NCBI RefSeq assembly: GCF_000003605.2 | Contig: NW_003124896.1 | Coordinates: 314,672-342,340, forward strand | Direction: 5' to 3' | Length of the DNA: 27,669 nt | Source of the DNA: Saccoglossus kowalevskii | Lineage: Eukaryota; Hemichordata; Enteropneusta; Harrimaniidae | Shown: piece by piece, positions 21,159-27,669 of the stretch | How the letters are laid out: the number at the start of each line of letters is the position of its first letter | How positions within the stretch are numbered: the first letter of the stretch is position 1 | Program-made: the position numbers and the translations under genes | The notes under the pieces: model-generated | Told to the model about the DNA's origin: nothing | The model's input: only the letters and a program-made list of their open reading frames with translations | Database searches by the model: none

Positions 21159-21257
21159 ACCAGCTGGTTTGGTCAGGTAGTCTCCCATGCAAATACTAGC
21201 CACGCTCGATCAATCTTAAATTTTGTAATGAGTAGATCACCTGACCACTGGTCTATG
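21159..21257 (-). repeat. 5S-rRNA-like conserved block, unit 2
   Basis: This is 93 of 99 bases identical to unit 1. The 9-bp stem is kept exactly (21170-21178 with 21239-21247), as is the GCATGGGAGACTACC core. The six differences all fall between the arms. It appears more conserved than the spacer of the array. Confidence 0.45.
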
Positions 21258-22221
21258 AGAATCATTTGTTTTTTATTCGAATTGGCGGCTATTTAGTGTT
21301 TGAAAATGTTTCAAAATTGCATTCGTTTGCACTTGGGTTTTTCGTGAGTTGACATATGACCTCTACGTGCTTCATCACTGACTACAATAATAAACGGCCA
21401 TTTAGGACATATTTATTATTCACTTTTTCATACTATTAACGATGGTTCTCGAAATATAACAACATAAATCACCTTTCCATGTAAATTTGCCAACTTTGCA
21501 ATCGCTTTTAACAACTTTTTAAGCAGTTTGTTCATTATTTTATGAGTGGTATAATCTGCTAACATACTGGACACTTCCTTCCATTTTATTCACTTTTTTA
21601 AACTTTTGACGATGGTTCTCGATAATATAACAACATAAATCACATTTCCATGTACATTTGCCAACTTTGCAATCGCTCTTAACAACTTTGTAAGCAGTTA
21701 GTTTATCATTTTTCGATTTGATAGTAATATAATCTGCTAACATAGGGGGCTTTTTTAACACATTTGCTAATTATTTCGGTATAACAATGACTTAGGTCAA
21801 ATCTGCTTGCAAACCCGCCTACTTTTCAAATTCTTTTCATATTTTTTAGGCTGTTTTAGAACATAAGGGGCTTTCTTTTCTAACAAATTTGCTAATTGTT
21901 TCTATACTTTCAACTGCGGGGTCGTAAATACTAGAGCATAGGTACAATAGGGTAATTATTAGTTTCTTGCCAATATTTGTGGTTAGTGTAAAATTAGCAT
22001 ATTATTTTCTCAAGTCTGTGTAGCTTGATATAATATGCAGACATAGTTAGATTTTAATCAGGGCATATTAAATAGCTAATTTTGCTGATAATTTTCCTAT
22101 ACCAGGCTTTGTATTAAACAATATTTCAAAAGAATGAACTTTGTTAATCTATGCGTAAAAATTGTTATAAAGTAAGGTAAAATTTGTCGCTGTTAGTGCT
22201 GCACGTTAATTTTGATTGCAA

Positions 22222-22674
22222 AATACAAATTAGTGGTAGTAATTGGCAAGCAATGACATCAACTAGAGAAACAAATAGTGTTGTTTGCAACTAGTTTCTG
22301 GCAAGTACTTATACCCATCCATCTACCCAAGAAAACTATCAAGACCATCAGCAATATTTGCCTCGATTCAGGAAAAAAAAGACCTCTCAGATTGTTCAGC
22401 GATGCTTGCCATTCCAGTAGGCTCCTATAAAAAATGATCACCCGTGGGAGTAGGATTTGTGACACATAAACCTATATATCCGGTTTAGACAATAATACAA
22501 ATTAGTGTAACGATGATCTTTTGTAATAACTGTATACGGGTGATTAGTTTAGAAGAAGCACAATAGCGATAGAATGTGTTGTTCATAATGATGTTAGTTA
22601 CAATCTTTACTGTGCTAGTATCTTTATTAGCATTTTAACTTCAATGCATTTGGAAAAAGGCTTACAAATAACAT
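22222..22674 (+). repeat. Diverged dispersed repeat, copy B
   Basis: Partner of 880-1404 in the same orientation. It shares the opening ATACAAATTAGTGGTAGTAA, TTTGCCTCGAT, GTGACACA, CCTATAT, TTTAGACAATAAT, TTTAGAAGAAGCA, TTATTAGCATTTT and the closing CAAATAACAT. It lacks the AT-rich insertion of copy A. The open frame on the minus strand (22465-22259) is not kept in copy A, so I do not call it a gene. Confidence 0.6.
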
Positions 22675-24480
22675 ATTTTTGAGTGAAATGTTTCATCAGG
22701 AAAATAATGACAAAGAGCGAATATAAAGTGTGAGTACCGAAATTTAAATTTGTTTCCAATGAAACAATGTATTAGTATATGGTTTCTCCCATATCAATAA
22801 ATCGTACTGTGACATCCATCCGGCGATTCATAATTCAGGAACAAGTCACTGACAAGTTCAGGTGCACAAAATGTTCAGATTATCAATAATAACTAAAATG
22901 TAATTATTAAGCACAATTTCAGTTAATTCCTATGTGAATGTGTAATTTCTTTGGTCTATTTTTTATTACCGTGTCTCCAATGTGTGGTGTAACAGGGCAG
23001 ATCGAAAATTCAAAATGTCACAAACAAACAGAGCCTCAATACAATGAATACACGGAGTTCGACTGCTAGAACACATTAATAAAAACAAAATTCGTATAAA
23101 AGTCGCATGTAGTGATTTATTCGGTGGTATATCAAACATTTCCACGTACAGGACTCCCATTTCACTTTCCTGAAGCGAACTCTTTTATCAAATCTCGCCT
23201 ATGGCTCGGACTGACGCAAAATCTGGCATAATTACTAATGTGTATTTAATCATTATTTATTCAATAGCTACAGTAACTGTGATATGTGGAGAATTATTTA
23301 CAAGAGACTTTTTTTTCAAATGCACATTTTTAAATTGTGATCGTTGCTAACAGATGTATTTCTTTATTCATAGAAACATTTTAAAAAAATAGTTAAAAAC
23401 GAAAGATAAAAAAAGTCAAATGTACTTTCTATCAACAATTAGATAATTATAATCAAATAATATATGCAACGGAAGACTACATAAACTTTTCGACTCTAAA
23501 GGCCAGTTTTCTGTCAAACTTTATAACGATGGAATTTAATATTACTATCATTAAATTTCCACACATTCATAGAAATATCTACTATGGGGTATAGATTTCC
23601 CAAATCATTCGCTATGCCCGTGTCTCTTGTACATATGCAGATTGGTTGCTTGTGTAGTTGTATATTTGTAGACGTTTCCGGGTAATGAAGACACCTTTGT
23701 TGTTTGATGCGTCTTTCGTGTGTTTGGAAGGCAGAACAGATTGTATTGTAATTTACACTGGTGAGCTGTCTCCTAGCAACGAACTCACAGCCTTTCTGAT
23801 GCAAGTCACACTGACCGTCGTACCGTCAAACCATCGCTTCGTTGTCAAATGCAGACTTGTCTTGGCTCGTCAACATACAAATGTTTTCTTTTTAGCAAAT
23901 ATAATAAAATTGTTGGTAAATATAATAGCACATTGTTGTACAAATGATCTCAGATGACTTTAATATCACTTTCTGGTGCAGACCTCGGGTTTTTACAGAC
24001 GCAGGTTCCGAAACGGTAGATCACGTAGTTTTTGATTCACAGTTTTTTGCAAGAAAAAGAGGAAGAAAACGAACAATGAGTTCCAAAGAATGAAAACAAA
24101 GGCAAATCTCTCGTTTTAATTTTAACTGTGAATTTTATAAATATATTGTGCTGAGAGTAATTAATTACTATGTATATAGTAACATCACAGTATCTGTATA
24201 ATTAAATGTACAATAAACAAAATTCACTCTTACAAGTTAATACTCGTCGGAACCTAATTTTTCAGGCAAAAATATTATCATTCAGCATTCGGCCCCTCGG
24301 CACTGAACTATCTGGCAGCTACACTATTCAATCACATAAAACGGTAACCTGCAAGACTTAGTTTGGAATATGTGAACACTTAGACCATAGTTAAATTACA
24401 ATACTATATATGTATACTTCAATGATACATGTTTTATAAATATAAAAGTTAAAGCTATAAAATAATTATTCGAATGTGGA
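22675..24480. other. No gene recognised
   Basis: AT-rich DNA. The overlapping open frames at 23514-23804 (minus) and 23658-23957 (plus) are each about 97 codons long, yet neither has a recognisable domain, a good start context or splice sites. They lie in a locally GC-richer stretch and may be chance frames. Confidence 0.5.
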
Positions 24481-24990
24481 TTTGAGAAAATTTGCAAAAA
24501 TGAGGCACCTAACCACAAGGGACACCTGGAACCAGCGATTATGCAAAGTAGACATGCCGCGTAAAAACTACCATCTAAAAATATTTTCGAATTCCTAGTA
24601 TCCAATTCAATAATCAGAAAATCCCGTGCAGGTGAAATTCGTATATTTGATTGCGCCCTCATCCCTATTCTGCATTTCGACTGTTTTGGTCGCTGGTGGC
24701 GTTCTATGAGAAAAAAAAAAACTACGACTGTCCCTTCTTTTCCAACACGGTACAATGCCTGGTATGTATGTAATTAGCATAAATTACCAAAATATCAATA
24801 AAAATAGTTTTAGAAAAATGTATGTTTTTCATTGCTCCCTTATTTGGTCGAACATTTTTAGTACATACCAAAAATAAAAACACAATTGTGAGTGAATCCA
24901 AATATTACTGAGCGTGGGAGCTTCAAGAGTGGTGTGTAGCACAGCTTGTGTTCATTTTGTTGTTTATAGTGGTTCTTTTCACGTGAGATT

Positions 24991-25334
24991 TATGACTTTT
25001 CATCATGTTTACTAGTTACCTACGTCTTACTTGCCATTCGCAAAGGACGCCAGGAACCAGCGAATATAACACAGAATTGCGCCCTTACATACATGTGGAA
25101 CAATACAGTAATAAACAGTATGTATGCAGACATTTGACGAACAAATGTCCCCTGCCAGTACACTTACAGATATCAGTTTTTTGAATAGTTAATCCGTATA
25201 TAATCCGTAGTTTGTAGTTTTTATATTACTCAAACTTTTCTTTGATTCAAGTTTAAATGAATGGTTTTCGTACAGTCAAAGCTTATATAGCCGACAAAAT
25301 CCAAAAAATCGTGTAAACATGATGAAAAGTCATA
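24991..25334. mobile_element. Possible MITE-like element with long inverted ends
   Basis: A perfect 22-base inverted repeat lies at 24991-25012 and 25313-25334; the left arm opens TATGACTTTTCATCAT. Outside the perfect part, the similarity resumes as TGGTTC about 20 bases further out on both sides, so the full arms may reach about 45 bases. The interior of about 300 bases has no open frame with a domain. The sequence shows the inverted repeat; calling it a nonautonomous DNA transposon is inference, and no target duplication is clear. Confidence 0.4.
25036..25065 (+). repeat. Hairpin ATTCGC..GCGAAT around a GGAACCAGCG box
   Basis: ATTCGC (25036-25041) and GCGAAT (25060-25065) can pair around an 18-base loop. 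The loop end carries GGAACCAGCG, which also occurs at 24528-24537 and, with one change, at 25350-25359, all in the same orientation. The flanks of the first two (CCAGGAACCAGCG and CCTGGAACCAGCG, each preceded by GGAC) are also related. These may be ends of a small repeat family. Confidence 0.35.
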
Positions 25335-25352
25335 ATGACACTTGAGGCGGGA

Positions 25353-25422
25353 ACCAGCCAATGTGTTATAAACCATTAGTTTCCGCGCATGCGCACTTCG
25401 TTCGTTTTCCGCCATATTTGTT
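25353..25422. promoter_or_regulatory. Promoter-like cluster: CCAAT, NRF1 and YY1 sites
   Basis: Within 70 bases lie a CCAAT box (GCCAATG near 25357), a full NRF1-type palindrome (CGCGCATGCGCAC near 25383-25395), and a YY1-type core on the minus strand (AATATGGCGGAAA near 25408-25420). In animals NRF1 plus YY1 marks TATA-less housekeeping promoters, often bidirectional. A 61-codon minus-strand frame starts at the YY1 ATG (25415) but has no domain. The motifs are seen; promoter activity and direction are inferred. Confidence 0.45.
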
Positions 25423-26280
25423 TACCAAAAGATTTTACCAACTTTATTGCAAGATTATATCCGCTGTAATCTGATTGTCATCTTTGCCATCCAGCCGTAT
25501 TATTGTTTTGTATTAAGTTTATTTGTCATTTTATTAGTGTTTTTGAAGATGTTTTAACTTTTGTATACATTTTTGTATTTCGTGTATTGAGCAGACGACT
25601 GTATTTATGATCACAAAATTCTTTGTTCGGTATTTTGTGCGTTACTGCTTACAAAAAATTGAGTCGATTGCTCATGACACCCTGTCATAGTGATTCTGTG
25701 TGTGATATTTTCGTAACATTTTGCAAATTCTAAAAAGGTATTTTCACGTATTTCATTTTATGCACTGTTTATCTGTAAAAGTCGTATTTATCTGCACTTA
25801 AGTTTGCAATTCACTAAGATTCTTACACTACTGCTTTATCACTAAACAGGTGTTAAGATCTGATATGTTCTGATATTTTGAAGCTAGAAATTGTGAATTG
25901 AGAACAGAAATTGTCTTTGTTGCGTCCTGTCGGGGTGAGTGATATACATTTATAGTACATGAGCCTGTAAAATAGTGTTTAAATTGCCTGATTTATTATA
26001 TAATACAACAAATCTTTGCAAATGTTTCTTCATACTGTAGTGTATATAAACATTTTGTTTATGCATTATTTCAGTATTTTATCTCTCTGATATGACATTG
26101 TATTGATTTTGTATATTTTGACAATAATAATGTGCAGTTTGGGTTGCTTTAGTGTATTTAACTGTTAACTCGAAATGTTTCAGTTATTAATAGAAATGTA
26201 TTTTGTATCCCACGCATGATGTCATCATTTTAAGGCCAACTCATATTATTTATTTTTAACAGTGTTGTCTATACTTCTGT
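25423..26280 (+). other. Possible noncoding first exon region, no protein recognised
   Basis: T-rich plus-strand DNA downstream of the NRF1/YY1 cluster. There is no long open frame. A strong splice-donor sequence, GTGAGT, lies at 25935-25940, directly after the first copy of a 32-base repeat. A transcript starting near 25400 and spliced at 25934 would fit, but no matching coding exon lies inside the window. Confidence 0.25.
25905..25936 (+). repeat. 32-bp direct repeat, copy 1
   Basis: The core TTGTCTTTGTTGCGTCCTGT is followed by CGGGGT. It matches 26286-26317 at 31 of 32 positions. The flanks are unrelated, so the identity stops abruptly on both sides. This copy overlaps the splice-donor-like GTGAGT. 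Confidence 0.7.
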
Positions 26281-26285
26281 GTATG

Positions 26286-26317
26286 CAGAAATTGTCTTTG
26301 TCGCGTCCTGTCGGGGT
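26286..26317 (+). repeat. 32-bp direct repeat, copy 2
   Basis: Second copy, 381 bases downstream of the first, with a single T to C change that creates TCGCG. It is followed by TTTCTGTAG, which resembles a splice acceptor, instead of the donor seen after copy 1. Confidence 0.7.
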
Positions 26318-26329
26318 TTCTGTAGTATA

Positions 26330-27669
26330 TCTTTGTTATATACACACAGAATTAGGAAATAAAAAGAACCGGATATGTGATTGGACTCTATACCGTTGTC
26401 TATGTGTCATATCCCAGCGTTACATGTATAATCGAGAATAAAATCTACGTTGTGTGGCGTCTCATATTGTACTAAACTATTGCCTGAAATTCAGCCATTC
26501 AGAGTACAACCAAGAATTATTCCAATATATTCGACCGCATATGTACAACAACAAAACATGAACTCTCTGTCAAGGTTACAGTGAGCGCTTTCTGGTCACA
26601 GCAAGGGCGGTAGACAAAAGTGTAAGATAAGCCAGGATTAATGAAAATTTTTAAATGTTGACGATTTATTTAAATAATGACAATAAAATACATTTACTTT
26701 GAATAACTATGTCTAAATGTACCTTATATATGTATACAATTCTGGCTGTACCCTTCGCTTATATTATTTAATTCCGCATTCGATTTGAAACGCATTGTTT
26801 CCTTCGAGCCGTAAGTTATGAATTAGCGGTGATTAGCGGCATAAGAAGTATAGAACAGCGCCACCACCGGCCATTTTTTCGTTTTGGCAAATATGCAAAA
26901 GACCCTCGCTCACGTGCACAATTTCTCGTTTCCTTAGTTTAGGAGAAATCAGGGGGGAGTTGCATGACACGATTGGTGAAATACTCGTCTCATTTGCATA
27001 AATTAATATTCATGAGCAATGAAAAACTCGTCTTTTCAGTAAAATTGGGCCAAAATGCTTTCCGATAGCATACATGTTAGTTCTAAATTGATTGATTCTA
27101 TTGTTACGAGCTGAAAAAATAATCGGAAAAATGATGTAAAGGTAATTTTTGAGACACATTTTCGATCAGACTCCAGCTAACTATTGAAAGTAAACACAGG
27201 TTTTCTCTTTACCATGATCATAGCAAGTTATGAAATTCATGGAGAATGCAGAGGCACGTTTATATTTCACTCTAGTACTATTGCTCAAAATTGCTCAAAA
27301 TGTTTTCGGTGACTTTTATCAGTGACAAGTTACCTAATTAGTATGCATTTCAACGAACCACAGTGTGTGTGCATGCGCAGTTTGAAATGGAACAGATTTG
27401 AACGCAATAAAATCACGCGTAGAACTTGGGCTCCAGCAAGAAATTGCATCTTGAATTTTCAAGGTGAATGTTCCGGCGAAGCACTCCACTATCACCTTGA
27501 AGTATTTCATTAGGAATATGTGTATGTGACAATGCCCTCACAGTTTAGAATCAGTTTACCAACAGCCAATCATATTGCTTCTTTCATCAACGCGCTTGAC
27601 CAAGCTATCAACATTGTCGGGGCAGAGCTAAGTCACAAGACGCTATTAAAGACGCGCACCACTCTGCCA
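26330..27669. promoter_or_regulatory. Unassigned right end with scattered promoter-type motifs
   Basis: I recognise no gene. Motifs include an octamer followed by homeodomain-type sites (ATTTGCATAAATTAATATTC from 26992), an E-box CACGTG at 26911-26916, a TGCATGCGCA NRF1-like site near 27371, a CCAAT box at 27566-27570 and TATTAAA at 27644-27650. The last two could be the promoter of a gene that begins past the right edge. The open frame at 27322-27513 shows no domain. Confidence 0.3.

Larger units (their letters stand above)
19886..21945 (+). repeat. Complex tandem array, period about 893 bp
   Basis: Landmarks recur at fixed spacing: ACCAGCTGGTTTGGTCAGGT at 20266 and 21159, and GATGGTTCTC at 20545 and 21441. 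A partial unit precedes (19886-20090) and truncated pieces follow. A nested 170-bp duplication repeats GATGGTTCTC, CCATGTA(A/C)ATTTGCCAACTTTG and ATAATCTGCTAACATA (21441 and 21611). GCTAACATAGGGGGCTT-type and GGGGTCG boxes recur at about 20000, 20690, 21740 and 21910. The two main units are about 90% identical by eye. No conserved reading frame is evident. Confidence 0.85.

Noticed and set aside
22259..22465. Minus-strand open frame in dispersed repeat copy B
   Set aside because: The frame is interrupted in copy A and the differences do not favour synonymous positions, so it is not likely to be coding.
23514..23957. Two overlapping open frames of about 97 codons on opposite strands
   Set aside because: No domain, signal peptide, splice structure or promoter supports either one. 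Overlap on opposite strands suggests chance.
24396..24755. Minus-strand open frame of 119 codons, the longest of its kind near the right end
   Set aside because: It contains a phenylalanine run from a poly(A) tract and a hydrophobic low-complexity tail, with no recognisable domain. Length alone is not enough.

Overview
This window looks like AT-rich nuclear DNA of an invertebrate metazoan. The only convincing host gene has introns with GT..AG junctions and encodes a secreted fibrinogen-domain lectin of the tachylectin-5/ficolin type. A broken Ty3/gypsy element and several families of diverged repeats surround it. No bacterial operons, rRNA operons, tRNA cloverleaves or CRISPR arrays are visible. 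The gene family and the retroelement type fit a mollusc, brachiopod or invertebrate deuterostome, but I cannot name the species.

Layout. 1-5.5 kb: mostly unassigned AT-rich DNA with a TATA/CCAAT promoter-like patch and an A-rich stretch at the left edge, a diverged repeat (880-1404) whose partner lies 21 kb away (22222-22674), a YY1-like site near 3.3 kb and a small foldback remnant near 3.75 kb. 5.58-9.12 kb: a complete four-exon + strand gene (exons 5645-5744, 6648-6787, 6933-7197, 8850-9100) for a 251-residue secreted lectin, with TATA box, bZIP-type site and AATAAA. 9698-9854: a possible orphan terminal exon with a coiled-coil-like sequence. 11858-12397: a GC-richer block that may be a solo LTR. 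12928-13076: a four-unit minisatellite.

14.3-19.1 kb: a degenerate - strand LTR retrotransposon. Reading along the minus strand, the order is Gag with a CCHC knuckle, protease DSG, integrase, reverse transcriptase, RNase H, polypurine tract and a probable 3' LTR. Integrase before reverse transcriptase is the copia-like order. In a Ty3/gypsy-type element it is known from the Gmr1 group. The copy has many stops and frameshifts and lacks the core of the RT palm, so it is dead.

19.9-21.9 kb: a complex tandem array with a period of about 893 bp. Each unit carries a conserved 99-bp block that resembles reverse-complemented 5S rRNA around its box C and has a perfect 9-bp stem. 24.5-27.7 kb: promoter-like motifs (NRF1, YY1, CCAAT, octamer, E-box), a long inverted repeat, and an isolated 32-bp near-perfect direct repeat whose first copy runs into a strong splice-donor sequence. 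A 5' exon of an unseen gene may lie here, but no protein can be assigned.

The lectin gene is the only functional unit supported. The rest is retroelement debris, repeats and candidate regulatory DNA.
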